Positions 24,600 to 33,933 of a stretch of DNA of 43,615 nucleotides are shown in pieces. The DNA comes from an uncultured Butyrivibrio sp. (lineage in GTDB: Bacteria; Bacillota; Clostridia; Lachnospirales; Lachnospiraceae). The notes under the pieces were generated by a model. The model did no database searches. It was not told the DNA's origin and saw nothing but the letters and a program-made list of their open reading frames with translations. The position numbers were made by a program, and so were the translations under genes. The DNA is taken from NCBI GenBank assembly GCA_947168935.1, contig CAMVNV010000015.1, positions 1 to 43,615 on the forward strand. The letters are read 5' to 3'. Each line of letters starts with the position of its first letter. Position 1 is the first letter of the stretch.

Positions 24600-26183
24600 A
24601 TGATCAACTGGAAAAACGCAGATGAACTCAAGTCATTTAACGATCTTTATGCTCTTAAAGACCAGGTAAATCTTGTAGACGTTATGGATGGAGCAAATGG
24701 TGCAGAAAGAGTAAAGAAATACTCTGCTGCTATGTCAGGAGGACTTTCTTACAACTACGCAGCTAAGCAGGTAGATGATACCGTGCTTTCTGCTCTTGCA
24801 AAATTTGCTGAAGAAGCACAGCTCGTTGAGAAATTTGAGGCTCTTTACAATGGCGAAGTAATAAATACAGGTGAAAAGAGACTCGTTCTCCACCAGCTCA
24901 CTCGTGGTCAGCTTGGAAACGACGTAGTTGCAGACGGCGTTAACAAGAGAGACTTCTATGTTGAGCAGCAGAATAAGATCGCTGATTTTGCAAACAAGGT
25001 TCACAACGGCGAGATCACAAATGAAAAGGGTGAGAAGTTCACTACAGCTGTACAGATCGGTATCGGCGGAAGTGACCTTGGTCCTCGTGCTATGTATCTT
25101 GCACTTGAGAACTGGGCTAAGTCAAACGGCAAGTTCTTCATGGATGCAAAGTTCATTAGTAACGTAGATCCTGACGATGCTACTGCTGTTCTTAACAGCG
25201 TTGACGTATCACGTTCAATCTTTATCCTTGTATCTAAGTCAGGTACAACACTTGAGACTCTTACAAACGAAGCTTTCGTTAAAGATGCTCTTAAGAAGGC
25301 TGGTCTTGATGCTTCCAAGCACATGATCGCCGTTACAAGTGAGACATCTCCTCTTGCTAAATCCAGTGACTATCTTGCAGCCTTCTTTATGGATGACTAT
25401 ATCGGCGGCCGTTATTCTTCAACATCAGCTGTAGGCGGAGCTGTTCTGTCTCTTGCTTTCGGACCTGATGTATTCAAGGCTTTCCTTGACGGCGCTGCAG
25501 CTGAAGATAAGAATGCTACTAACAAAGACCTCACTAAGAACCCTGCTATGCTTGATGCCCTTATCGGCGTATATGAGCGTAACGTTCTTGGATATGAGTC
25601 TACAGCAGTTCTTCCTTACTCTCAGGCTCTTTCACGTTTCCCTGCTCACCTTCAGCAGCTTGACATGGAGTCTAATGGTAAGAGCGTTAACCGTTTTGGT
25701 GATAAGGTTGACTACGTTACAGGACCTGTTATCTTCGGTGAGCCTGGAACTAACGGACAGCACTCCTTCTACCAGCTCCTTCACCAGGGAACTAACATCA
25801 TTCCTCTTCAGTTCATCGGTTTCAAGAACAACCAGACAGGCAATGATGTAGATATCCAGGGAAGCACAAGCCAGCAGAAGCTCTGCGCTAACGTAGCAGC
25901 TCAGATCATGGCATTTGCTTGTGGTAAAAAAGATGAGAACGCTAACAAGAACTTCGAGGGCGGACGTCCTTCAAGTATCATCGTTGGTGATAAGCTCACT
26001 CCTGAAGTACTCGGCGCTTTACTTGCTCACTTTGAGAACAAGGTTATGTTCCAGGGATTTGCCTGGAACCTTAACAGCTTTGACCAAGAAGGTGTTCAGC
26101 TTGGTAAGACTCTTGCTAAGAAGGTTCTTGCAGGCGATACAGCAGATGCTCTTAAGGCATACAGCGATCTTCTTGGAATCTGA
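24600..26183 (+). CDS. pgi: Glucose-6-phosphate isomerase
   Basis: 527 residues, full length for the large bacterial form. Converts glucose 6-phosphate to fructose 6-phosphate in the cytoplasm (glycolysis and gluconeogenesis). Sugar-isomerase motifs are clear: VQIGIGGSDLGPRAM, LVSKSGTTLET (phosphate-binding Ser/Thr loop), GGRYSSTSAVGG and the C-terminal GEPGTNGQHSFYQLLHQG with the catalytic Glu and His. GAGG lies before the ATG. Codon use is strongly biased, as expected of a highly expressed gene. It is monocistronic, with a promoter upstream and a strong terminator downstream. Confidence 0.97.
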   Translation: MINWKNADELKSFNDLYALKDQVNLVDVMDGANGAERVKKYSAAMSGGLSYNYAAKQVDDTVLSALAKFAEEAQLVEKFEALYNGEVINTGEKRLVLHQLTRGQLGNDVVADGVNKRDFYVEQQNKIADFANKVHNGEITNEKGEKFTTAVQIGIGGSDLGPRAMYLALENWAKSNGKFFMDAKFISNVDPDDATAVLNSVDVSRSIFILVSKSGTTLETLTNEAFVKDALKKAGLDASKHMIAVTSETSPLAKSSDYLAAFFMDDYIGGRYSSTSAVGGAVLSLAFGPDVFKAFLDGAAAEDKNATNKDLTKNPAMLDALIGVYERNVLGYESTAVLPYSQALSRFPAHLQQLDMESNGKSVNRFGDKVDYVTGPVIFGEPGTNGQHSFYQLLHQGTNIIPLQFIGFKNNQTGNDVDIQGSTSQQKLCANVAAQIMAFACGKKDENANKNFEGGRPSSIIVGDKLTPEVLGALLAHFENKVMFQGFAWNLNSFDQEGVQLGKTLAKKVLAGDTADALKAYSDLLGI

Positions 26184-26214
26184 TTGTTTAGATTTTAGAT
26201 ATCATCAAAAAAAT

Positions 26215-26250
26215 AACAGGAGCCGTAGCAATACGGTTCCTGTTTTTATT
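26215..26250 (+). terminator. Terminator of pgi
   Basis: Arms AACAGGAGCCGTA and TACGGTTCCTGTT (one G-T pair) with loop GCAA, followed by TTTTTATTT. It lies about 30 bases beyond the pgi stop and can also serve the opposing gene, which ends at 26276. Confidence 0.85.
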
Positions 26251-26275
26251 TGTAATTTATATGTCTCATCAGCTC

Positions 26276-27958
26276 TTATTCATCTTCTGAAACAAGTCCC
26301 AGGAAGAGATAAGCATTTCTACTTCTATAGTTAGCTATGTTGTTGATCTGTAAAGTACATCTGTGACCATTTCTTGAATAATGACAAACTTCAAATTTAT
26401 CATTAGAATAAACTGCTTCCATTAGCTCTCTGACCTTTTGAGCCTCTTCACTATCAGAATTAAGGAATCTCTCAGCCTCACCAATGGATGCAAAGCCCAG
26501 CATATGTATATAATCAGTAAATGATTCGTTAAATGTAAGGAGTGTTATCTCGCCCTTATGCTCTTCTACCAGCGCCATCGGGAACTTGATCTTCTTGGTC
26601 TCATCTTCCTCATTACCAAGAGGATCCTGGGAAAGAAGATTAATAGTTCCGATCTTCTCATGATACTTACGAAGACCAGTATTTTCTTTTGGCATATCAA
26701 GGTTAAATATCTCTTCATAAGGCCCTGGTTTTGAATAAAGGAAGCCCTGGATCTGGTCACATCCAACCAGTCTTAAATATTTAGCCTCTTCAACTGTTTC
26801 AACGCCTTCTGCTATGGTTCTGATGCCAAGCTGCTTGGTCATTCCTATAACGCTCTCGATGATGATCTTTGAGTTCTTGCTCTCATTAAATCCTGCAAGG
26901 AAAGACATATCGAGCTTAAGACAGTCAAAGGTGAACATCTGCATGGAATTAAGAGATGAATAGCCACTTCCAAAATCGTCCATCCATACTTCATAGCCCT
27001 GAAGCCTGAAGGCATCTATAATATTTTTTACCCTTTCAGAATCAAGTGAGAAAATAGATTCTGTGATCTCAATATTGATGTATTCTGAAGGTATACCACT
27101 ATCAAGTACGATCTCGTCTATCTCAGATACGATATCTCCGCCTACAAAATCCTGCTGTGACAGGTTGATGGATATAGGCATTATGTGCCCGCCTTCTTCC
27201 ATTATCTTTTTCTGAACGTTGCAGACGTACTGTGTGACTGCAAGGTCAAGCCTTCTTATAATGTGGTATTTTTCCAGAACAGGAACAAAGTCTGCAGGCG
27301 AGATAAAACCAAGGTCAGGATCGACCCATCTAGCAAGAGCCTCATACCCACTGATTTCTCCGGTAAAAGATCTTACAAGAGGCTGGAACCATGCACGTAT
27401 ATAGCCCTTTTCAATTGCATCATCAAAATGCTCGATAATATAACGAGTGCGCTGATAGTCATCATCCAGCTTCTCATCATAATAACCAAACATTGAGTCA
27501 TACTGGTGCTTTAATGAATCGCAGGCTATCTTAGCCTTATCCATACAAAGCGTACATTCAAAATCATCGGTGGTAGGAAAATATATTCCCGCATGAAGCT
27601 GCATATGTGTTTCCATGCGGAATGGACGTAGCTCTTCACATATCTGCTTGATCTTCTCTTCGATCTCATTTTTGTCAGCAACTATACAGAAGTGATCTGT
27701 GGCCACGTGAGAACAGATCTCCTGCGGGAAGATTGCCTGAATCGTCTGACCGATAAGTCTGAGGCAGTCACTTCCAGCAGCAAATCCATATTTTTCATTA
27801 TAAGATCTAAAGTTTTCGACGTTAAAATAAACAAAGGCTATATCATTTCGAATCGTCGGGTCATCCAGGACATCCTGTGCAAGGATCCTGAAGCTATCAA
27901 ATGTAGATAGGCCTGTGAGTTCGTCAATTTGCTCGACATCTTTTGAATGGTCGCTCAT
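26276..27958 (-). CDS. c-di-GMP phosphodiesterase (degenerate GGDEF, active EAL)
   Basis: 560 residues, soluble. The N-terminal GGDEF domain (about 10-150) has the motif replaced by ATDHF, so it should not synthesise c-di-GMP but may bind GTP. The EAL domain (about 175-425) keeps the catalytic set: YEALAR (EAL at 206-208), INLSQQDF, the Glu of NIEITES, DDFGSGYSS, KLDMSFL and AEGVET. It should therefore hydrolyse c-di-GMP. A further C-terminal domain (about 445-560) has a PAS-like pattern and could sense a signal. It opposes the two membrane cyclases elsewhere in the window. AAAGG lies about 12 bases before the ATG. Confidence 0.92.
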   Translation of the reverse strand: MSDHSKDVEQIDELTGLSTFDSFRILAQDVLDDPTIRNDIAFVYFNVENFRSYNEKYGFAAGSDCLRLIGQTIQAIFPQEICSHVATDHFCIVADKNEIEEKIKQICEELRPFRMETHMQLHAGIYFPTTDDFECTLCMDKAKIACDSLKHQYDSMFGYYDEKLDDDYQRTRYIIEHFDDAIEKGYIRAWFQPLVRSFTGEISGYEALARWVDPDLGFISPADFVPVLEKYHIIRRLDLAVTQYVCNVQKKIMEEGGHIMPISINLSQQDFVGGDIVSEIDEIVLDSGIPSEYINIEITESIFSLDSERVKNIIDAFRLQGYEVWMDDFGSGYSSLNSMQMFTFDCLKLDMSFLAGFNESKNSKIIIESVIGMTKQLGIRTIAEGVETVEEAKYLRLVGCDQIQGFLYSKPGPYEEIFNLDMPKENTGLRKYHEKIGTINLLSQDPLGNEEDETKKIKFPMALVEEHKGEITLLTFNESFTDYIHMLGFASIGEAERFLNSDSEEAQKVRELMEAVYSNDKFEVCHYSRNGHRCTLQINNIANYRSRNAYLFLGLVSEDE

Positions 27959-28072
27959 TGATACATTCTGCCTTTCTTTTCCCGATTTCTAGTGTTTACC
28001 TTTTTATTTATCGGTATATTAAGCCTTTTCCTTTAATATTTTTGATATAAATTAAACAAATGAAAAAAGCGA

Positions 28073-28708
28073 TCAGCCTCTCTTACTCTCTTCGAACTTC
28101 TTAACAAAATCAACGATAAAGTCTACTGAGTTCTCAATTCCAAGTGCAGAAGAATTGATAGTAAGATCATAACTACTGCAGTGGCCCCACTTCTTGGAGC
28201 TGTAATAGTTATAATAGCTTCTTCTTTGCTTGTCCTTCTTGTTCATCATGTCACGAGCCTTTTCATCAGAAGTAAGATCTGCAAAACGTGCTCTGATGCG
28301 GGCAATCTTGTCTTCTTCATCGCCTGTTATAAATACATTTACTACATTGTGGAAATCTGAAAGAGCATAATCAGCACAGCGGCCTACGATTACGCAAGGA
28401 CCTTCTTTTGCCAGATTCTTGATAGCATCAAACTGTGCCAGGAATACTTTGTGACTGATAGGCATATCAACAAAGCTGGATGAATTATATCCAAAAGAAT
28501 ATGTGTCCATAACAAGATTGTACATAAAGGAATTGGTAGGTCTCTCATCATGGGTCTCTATCATTTCTTCGCAGAATCCGCTCTCCTTGGCAGCTCTGGC
28601 TATAAGTTCCTTGTCATAGCACTTAATACCGCACTTCTTGGCAACCAGTTCACCTATCTCTCTTCCACCGGAACCGAACTCACGCCCAATAGTAATAATA
28701 GTCTCCAT
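28073..28708 (-). CDS. Cytidylate-kinase-like protein
   Basis: 211 residues of the cytidylate-kinase-like family. The N-terminal P-loop is GREFGSGGREIG, differing from the classical GKS/T ending of true Cmk. Other features are VIVGRCADYAL and the lid-like DKQRRSYYNYYSSKKWG. Members are common in Clostridia and are thought to be nucleoside- or nucleotide-kinase-like; the true substrate is unknown. GAGGAGG lies 7 bases before the ATG at 28708, which rules out the longer frame to 28771. It stands alone between the GGDEF-EAL gene and the rluD operon. Confidence 0.85.
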   Translation of the reverse strand: METIITIGREFGSGGREIGELVAKKCGIKCYDKELIARAAKESGFCEEMIETHDERPTNSFMYNLVMDTYSFGYNSSSFVDMPISHKVFLAQFDAIKNLAKEGPCVIVGRCADYALSDFHNVVNVFITGDEEDKIARIRARFADLTSDEKARDMMNKKDKQRRSYYNYYSSKKWGHCSSYDLTINSSALGIENSVDFIVDFVKKFEESKRG

Positions 28709-28853
28709 AGTACTGCCTCCTCGGTATTCATGAATATTTACGGACGCCATCTGGATTTTGGCCAGAATCAACTCGAATGTCAGAAACTACGTCCTTTAAT
28801 AGAGTATCTTATATAAATATTATAATTTAATTGAATCTAAAAAACAATTAAAC

Positions 28854-28897
28854 AAAGGGTCAAAACGGCTTATTTTTGCCAATTTGACCCTTTTTCG
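28854..28897. terminator. Terminator after rluD
   Basis: Arms AAAGGGTCAAA and TTTGACCCTTT, with GGC/GCC pairing inside the loop. The plus side has the better T-run; on the minus strand TTTGTTTAATTG follows. It separates the rluD operon from the cytidylate-kinase-like gene. Confidence 0.7.
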
Positions 28898-28902
28898 GCG
28901 AT

Positions 28903-29847
28903 TTATTTTAGCGTTTCCAGTAAATGCACAAAGTACTCAGGAAGCGGAGCTGTTGTCTCCACATATTCTCCTGTTGTGGGATGTGTAAAGCCCAGTATTC
29001 TTGCATGAAGACACTGTCCATTAAGCTTGATATTAGTCTTTCTGCCATCCTTATAGACTTCATCTCCCAAAAGAGGATGTCCTATCGATGACATATGGAC
29101 TCTTATCTGGTGTGTACGACCCGTTTCAAGTCTGCAGGCTACATAAGTCATCTTGGACTCATAAAAGCGCTTTAAGACCTTGTAATGGGTCACAGCATGC
29201 TTTCCATTTGGAACATTCATGGCCATCTTCTTGCGATCCGTTGGATGCCTTCCGATGCTTCCCTCAATTGTTCCCTCTTCATCATCTATGATGCCGTAGA
29301 CTATGGCAACATATTCTCTTTTTATGGAATGCTCTTTGAGCTGAGCAGCGATCTTTTTATGAGCATTATCATTTTTGCAGATAATAACGGACCCGGTGGT
29401 GTCTTTATCTATCCTGTGGACAATACCAGGGCGCATAACACCGTTGATGCCCGACAGCTTGTCCCCGCAGTGATGCATGACAGCATTGACCAAGGTACCT
29501 TCATAGTGCCCTGCAGCTGGATGAACCACCATATCCTTGGGCTTATTGATAACAAGAACGTCGTCATCCTCATAAAGGATATCAAGCGGGATATCTTCAG
29601 GCTTAATGTCAAGGATCCTTGGCGGCGGAACCACAAGTTCCACTGCATCTCCAAGATTTACAGTAACAGAAGCCTTTAAAACAGGCTTATCATTGACCTT
29701 GACCTTGCCTTCTTCAATAAGTCCTTTAAGGTACGACCTGGAATGCTCCGGGAAAAGAAGTGAAAGAACCTTATCAAGTCTTTTGCCAGAGAGCTTATCA
29801 TCAATAAATTCAGTTTGCTTTACAAGTTCTAATTCATTGTTATCCAT
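28903..29847 (-). CDS. rluD: RluA-family 23S rRNA pseudouridine synthase
   Basis: 314 residues. An S4 RNA-binding domain (about 20-78) precedes the RluA catalytic domain. The catalytic Asp147 lies in GIVHRIDKDTTG, and the LETGRTHQIRVHM motif follows. RluD-type enzymes form pseudouridines in helix 69 of 23S rRNA; assignment to RluD rather than another RluA member is by length, the S4 domain and gene context next to lspA. It starts 3 bases after the lspA stop with no strong ribosome site, suggesting coupled translation. Confidence 0.9.
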   Translation of the reverse strand: MDNNELELVKQTEFIDDKLSGKRLDKVLSLLFPEHSRSYLKGLIEEGKVKVNDKPVLKASVTVNLGDAVELVVPPPRILDIKPEDIPLDILYEDDDVLVINKPKDMVVHPAAGHYEGTLVNAVMHHCGDKLSGINGVMRPGIVHRIDKDTTGSVIICKNDNAHKKIAAQLKEHSIKREYVAIVYGIIDDEEGTIEGSIGRHPTDRKKMAMNVPNGKHAVTHYKVLKRFYESKMTYVACRLETGRTHQIRVHMSSIGHPLLGDEVYKDGRKTNIKLNGQCLHARILGFTHPTTGEYVETTAPLPEYFVHLLETLK

Positions 29848-29850
29848 AGA

Positions 29851-30390
29851 TTATTTAAACTCACGGAATTTCTTCTGCTGCTTGAAGCTAAGGAATGCAA
29901 AATCATTCTCTTTGTAGTAGAACAAAAAGAGGATCAGCAGAAGGAAAGTCGATACGGTAACATATATATCGGCCACATTAAAGATTGGGAAATTAATGAG
30001 CTTGAAATATATAAAGTCTACAACGTAATTTGTTCTGAATCTGTCGATCATATTGCCGCAGGCACCGCTTCCAACCATTACAAGAAGTATGTGGAGTGCG
30101 TTATACTTCTTATCATCAGGTACAAGGGCAAGTACGTATACGATTATAACCATGATCAGAATAGCTATCAGAATGAAGAAAGCCTTCTGGTTCTGGAGCA
30201 TTCCAAAGGCCGCGCCCTTGTTTTCAAGGTACTGAAGCTCAAGTACGTTCCTGATTATAGGAAAAGATGCCTTGTCTTTGAGCTTAGCTACAGCCAAAAC
30301 CTTTGTAAACTGGTCAAGTGCTACAAGTGCAAGAAAAGCAAGTATATCAACAACTAGAAATGTAATCTTTTTTCTGGTGATGTGTTTCAT
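29851..30390 (-). CDS. lspA: Lipoprotein signal peptidase (signal peptidase II)
   Basis: 179 residues, four membrane helices. The aspartyl protease that cleaves prolipoproteins. Family motifs are present: DQFTK in helix one, ENKGAAFGML, GNMIDRFRTNYVVDFIYF with the first catalytic Asp, and FNVADIYVT with the second. The ATG at 30390 has AAGGGGG about 11 bases upstream and leaves a 16-base gap after aroB; the longer frame would overlap aroB. It can process the lipoproteins encoded in this window (8317, 18591 and 34521 genes). Confidence 0.95.
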   Translation of the reverse strand: MKHITRKKITFLVVDILAFLALVALDQFTKVLAVAKLKDKASFPIIRNVLELQYLENKGAAFGMLQNQKAFFILIAILIMVIIVYVLALVPDDKKYNALHILLVMVGSGACGNMIDRFRTNYVVDFIYFKLINFPIFNVADIYVTVSTFLLLILFLFYYKENDFAFLSFKQQKKFREFK

Positions 30391-30406
30391 TATAGGAAAA
30401 TCCCCC

Positions 30407-31510
30407 TTAATCTCCATTTTCAAAATAGAGAATTTCTTTTACAGCTTCCCTTATCTCATCATCTGTAACTGTAGTATCGATGAATGCATCTCCGATATCG
30501 TGAAGCAGTATGAATTTGACCTGTTTATTATCCATCTTCTTATCGCTTTTTACAAGTTTAACGATTTCCTCAGGATCAACGTTCTCTACAGAGATAGGCA
30601 GGTTAAATGGAACGAACATGTCTCTTATCTCATAGCAGGTTCCTGTCTCGATAAGGCCTTTTTTCATAGAGATGTATGCAGCTGCAATGCAGCCAAGAGC
30701 TACACATTCGCCATGGAAGAGCTCAAAGTTTCTAGCCTTCTCAATAGCATGTCCGATAGTATGTCCGAAATTAAGAAGAGCTCTTTCGCCCTTTTCTGTA
30801 GGATCACGCTGTACCACGTCGCGCTTGATCTCACAGGACTTCTTGACCATCTGGGACAGGATCTTGTGATCACGCTCACCTATCTCGTACATGTTCTCAA
30901 TAAGCCAGAAATAGAACTCCTGGTCCTTGATAAGGCCGTGCTTCATGACTTCAGCAAAACCTGAAGCAAACTGACGCTCTGAAAGAGTATCAAGTACAGC
31001 GATGTTCATATAAACAAGTCTAGGCATATAGAATGCGCCGACCATGTTCTTATATCCTTCATAATCAACACCAGTCTTGCCGCCAACACTTGAATCTGTC
31101 TGTGCAAGAAGTGTTGTAGGAATCTGAATAAAGGCAATTCCTCTAAGATAACTTGATGCAGCAAAGCCTGTGATATCACCAACCACACCGCCGCCAAGAG
31201 CTATAAGAAGGTCATGTCTGTCAAAATGCTTGGAAATAAGGAATCCATAGATTCCGCCAACTGTATTAAGGTTCTTGTTCTCTTCACCTGCTTCTATCTC
31301 GTAGGAAAAGACCTGGCTTCCAACCTTTTTAAGTTCCTTCTCAACCGCTTTGGAATAAAGTGGTCCAACGTTTGAATCTGTAATAATTGCTATACGTCTG
31401 CCTTTAAAGCCAAGTTCTTCGACAGCTTTAGAAAGCTTTGAAAAGCCATCTTCGAACATAATGTCATAACAAGGCTGCCCATCACGAGCTACATTTATAA
31501 CTTCTCCCAT
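30407..31510 (-). CDS. aroB: 3-dehydroquinate synthase
   Basis: 367 residues, full length. Second step of the shikimate pathway: converts DAHP to 3-dehydroquinate with NAD and a divalent metal. Motifs include IALGGGVVGDITGFAASSYLRG for NAD/substrate binding (two parts: ALGGGVVGD and GFAASSYLRG), QIPTTLLAQTDSSVGGKTG, and metal ligands in HGLI, LNFGHTIGHAIE and HGECVALG. GGAGG lies at the right distance before the ATG. It heads the aroB-lspA-rluD operon, downstream of a terminator that follows sepF. Confidence 0.97.
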   Translation of the reverse strand: MGEVINVARDGQPCYDIMFEDGFSKLSKAVEELGFKGRRIAIITDSNVGPLYSKAVEKELKKVGSQVFSYEIEAGEENKNLNTVGGIYGFLISKHFDRHDLLIALGGGVVGDITGFAASSYLRGIAFIQIPTTLLAQTDSSVGGKTGVDYEGYKNMVGAFYMPRLVYMNIAVLDTLSERQFASGFAEVMKHGLIKDQEFYFWLIENMYEIGERDHKILSQMVKKSCEIKRDVVQRDPTEKGERALLNFGHTIGHAIEKARNFELFHGECVALGCIAAAYISMKKGLIETGTCYEIRDMFVPFNLPISVENVDPEEIVKLVKSDKKMDNKQVKFILLHDIGDAFIDTTVTDDEIREAVKEILYFENGD

Positions 31511-31521
31511 AATTCCTCCAA

Positions 31522-31562
31522 AACTAAAAATATCAGCAGGAGCAAAAATGCGCCTGCTGATA
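31522..31562 (-). terminator. Terminator between sepF and aroB
   Basis: Minus strand arms TATCAGCAGG and CCTGCTGATA with a 12-base loop, then TTTTTAG. It follows the sepF stop by about 40 bases and ends just before the aroB ribosome site, so partial read-through could couple the two. Confidence 0.8.
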
Positions 31563-31604
31563 AAGATTTTACATTATTTAGCCTATAATCTCAATACTAT
31601 GCTT

Positions 31605-32132
31605 TTAGCTAAACATAGTTGGACCAGTGTGAAGATTATCACCAAGTGATCCACTGATCATCTCCTGAAAATCTCCGGAAATATCAACACTTGAAGGTGT
31701 GATGATAAATATGTACTTGGAAATCTTCTGAAGATTGCCGTTGATAGCGAAACAGGAACCAGATGTGAAATCAATGATTCTCTGTGCAACATCAACGTCA
31801 AGTCCTTCAAGATTAAGGACTACAGTTCTGTTTGAGAGAAGTGTCTCTGTGATCTCTCTTGCGTCTTCAAATGATGTTGGCTTTACAACGCATACTTCCA
31901 TTCCAGATGTCATAGATTTTTTTCTCGCTGAGATTGATGTGATAGGTTTGCTTGGATTGCTTCTCTTAAGCTTGTCTTCCGGTACTTCGATAGAAGGATC
32001 ATCCTTACCGATAGGTGCAGTTTTTAAAGCGGCTGTGCCTTTATCATAGTATTCATCATCGTTGTCATAGTAATCTTCATCTTCACCGTCATTAAGCTTG
32101 ATGGCCTTTAAAAATTTATCCATTGCGCTCAT
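31605..32132 (-). CDS. sepF: Cell division protein SepF
   Basis: 175 residues. N-terminal amphipathic segment (MDKFLKAIKL) for membrane binding, an acidic linker with many Asp/Tyr, and the conserved C-terminal SepF domain (about 80-165): VVKPTSFEDAREI, NRTVVLNLEGL, QRIIDFTSGSCFAING, IFIITP. SepF tethers FtsZ to the membrane during septation. Start at 32132: GAGGAG lies 8 bases upstream. The usual neighbours (ylmE, ylmG, divIVA) are absent; a HlyD-like adaptor lies immediately upstream. Confidence 0.93.
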   Translation of the reverse strand: MSAMDKFLKAIKLNDGEDEDYYDNDDEYYDKGTAALKTAPIGKDDPSIEVPEDKLKRSNPSKPITSISARKKSMTSGMEVCVVKPTSFEDAREITETLLSNRTVVLNLEGLDVDVAQRIIDFTSGSCFAINGNLQKISKYIFIITPSSVDISGDFQEMISGSLGDNLHTGPTMFS

Positions 32133-32214
32133 ATGTACTCTCCTCACTCTGCTGTGTGATAGAACCAGCAGCCACAAATAAAACTCTTTTTTATTACTTC
32201 CCTAAGCTATACCT

Positions 32215-32243
32215 ATTATCTAATTTTTACAGCAATGTGTCAA
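32215..32243 (-). promoter_or_regulatory. Sigma-A promoter of sepF
   Basis: Minus strand TTGACA (32238-32243), 17-base spacer, GATAAT (32215-32220), about 80 bases before the sepF start. Near-consensus. Confidence 0.75.
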
Positions 32244-32405
32244 CCCTTATAACATTTTCAATATAAAAGCGGTCCAAAGCCTTGAAATATCAATAGTTAC
32301 AACATTATACTTTTTCTTAACATTTATACACAATTACTAAACAATATCAATTGTATAATATTTCATAGTTACCGACCAATACTGGTTTCAACGCCTTATC
32401 AGCCA

Positions 32406-33806
32406 TCAGTCATAGATAAGTTCATCATCTGAAACTGTTGTTGCATCAAGTGCAATGAAATCATAAACATTAAGACCGTATTCAGTATTTGATTTTACAA
32501 TAGAATATTCGTCATTGCTATAAAGAACTTCTATCTGCTTAAAATCTGCATAACCTTTATTAATATTGTAAACACCTGTAAGTGATGCAACTTCACTCAC
32601 TGTAAATTCAGCATTGGTAGCAGGGAATATCAGAACGTCTCCGCTGGCTATGGCATCCTGGTCTATATAATACTTATCATCAACAAGACTGTGAATACTT
32701 ACCACTACTTCTTCTGTAGACTGTGATCCATCTTCAAGGAAAGTCTTTCTGTGAACAACTGTATTACCTTCTGCTGTCTCCATTACCAGTTCTGATGGTA
32801 TGACATAAAAGTTCTTTTCTATTATAGAAGTATTTGGAATCTTAAGTCCTGTCACGTTCTCTGTTATAAGCTCTATGGAAAGGAATCTGTCGGTTGCGAA
32901 AGTTATCATAGAATTAGTAAACGAGAACTGGACAAATATCTCTCCTGCACTATTAGTATATGTACTAACCTGTCCCCATGCCGTAACCTGATTCTTAAGG
33001 AATTTGATCTTGATATACTCTTTTTCCAAAAGATAATCAGCTGTTTCCTTATCAGGGACCTGTATTACTACTGACCAGTCTTCGCTTCTGGCAAGCTTAT
33101 AAGCAGGAGCTCCAGCTGTAACAACTTCAGAAGAGCTGAAGGTTGTCTTCTCATACTTGGTCTGGTCAAAAAGGTCCGACTTCATGTCGTGGAGCTTCAG
33201 ATCTTCATAGCCATCCTGGGAATAAAGAACAATTCCACTTGAAGGAGCATTTCTATATATAAAGTTACGTGTAGATGAACTGAGTTCTCCAATGTTATTG
33301 AGATATGAAGTGTTTACAAGCTTGGACAGTGTACCATTAATACTTGTTTTAAAATCATATACACTGCTGAAATTGGTCTTGTCAAAAGTACTTGTAAAGT
33401 CTTCTATATCTTCTTTGATCTCTTCATAATCGCCTTCAGAAAGAGCTACTGCTGTAGCATCACCTGAAAGAGATGACATATCTGAAAGTGAATCAGCTTC
33501 GTCAACGATATAAACAAGGTCGCCTTTGGCAACTCTTCTGTCTTCTGTTGCAAAGTAATAAACACTTCCTGCGGTATCATTTTCTACAATGTCTTCTTCT
33601 CTCAAAGCAATCGCTGTATAGGTATTGTTCTGAGAAAGGGATCCTTCCATTACTTCATAGCCTACTACATGTTTCGCCTTAACGTACTGTACAACGCTTA
33701 TGATCATGTAAACCAGAAGTACGGCAAAAATCAAAATACCGATCCTGTCAGGCGTAAACCCTGAATTTATATTTGTTATTTTGCTGTTTTTCTTCTTTGC
33801 GGCCAT
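32406..33806 (-). CDS. HlyD-like membrane fusion / adaptor protein
   Basis: 466 residues. Short basic N-terminus, one membrane helix (about 22-42), then an extracytoplasmic body. An N-terminal barrel/lipoyl-like half (EGSLSQNNTYTAIALREE, AGSVYYF, VAKGDLVYIVD) and a later matching half (SSGIVLYSQDGYE, LKIPNTSIIEKNFYVIP) flank a helical stretch (about 120-190). This is the plan of HlyD/RND periplasmic adaptors. No exporter gene is next to it. The order adaptor-sepF suggests an envelope or division role, as inference. The ribosome site (GGAAA) is weak. Confidence 0.75.
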   Translation of the reverse strand: MAAKKKNSKITNINSGFTPDRIGILIFAVLLVYMIISVVQYVKAKHVVGYEVMEGSLSQNNTYTAIALREEDIVENDTAGSVYYFATEDRRVAKGDLVYIVDEADSLSDMSSLSGDATAVALSEGDYEEIKEDIEDFTSTFDKTNFSSVYDFKTSINGTLSKLVNTSYLNNIGELSSSTRNFIYRNAPSSGIVLYSQDGYEDLKLHDMKSDLFDQTKYEKTTFSSSEVVTAGAPAYKLARSEDWSVVIQVPDKETADYLLEKEYIKIKFLKNQVTAWGQVSTYTNSAGEIFVQFSFTNSMITFATDRFLSIELITENVTGLKIPNTSIIEKNFYVIPSELVMETAEGNTVVHRKTFLEDGSQSTEEVVVSIHSLVDDKYYIDQDAIASGDVLIFPATNAEFTVSEVASLTGVYNINKGYADFKQIEVLYSNDEYSIVKSNTEYGLNVYDFIALDATTVSDDELIYD

Positions 33807-33824
33807 TGTATTTCCAATCTGCTG

Positions 33825-33857
33825 ATAAAAAGCCGCGGCAATATTAAGCCGCGGCTT
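33825..33857 (-). terminator. Terminator after the P-loop gene
   Basis: Minus strand AAGCCGCGGC and GCCGCGGCTT arms with a 7-8-base AT loop, followed by TTTAT, located between the P-loop gene and the adaptor gene. Confidence 0.85.
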
Positions 33858-33933
33858 ATAATCTGCTTTTTTATGAGTTTAAGTGTAAACACTCAAAAAG
33901 TTTTCAAACTATACTAATTCTATTATATTGTTA

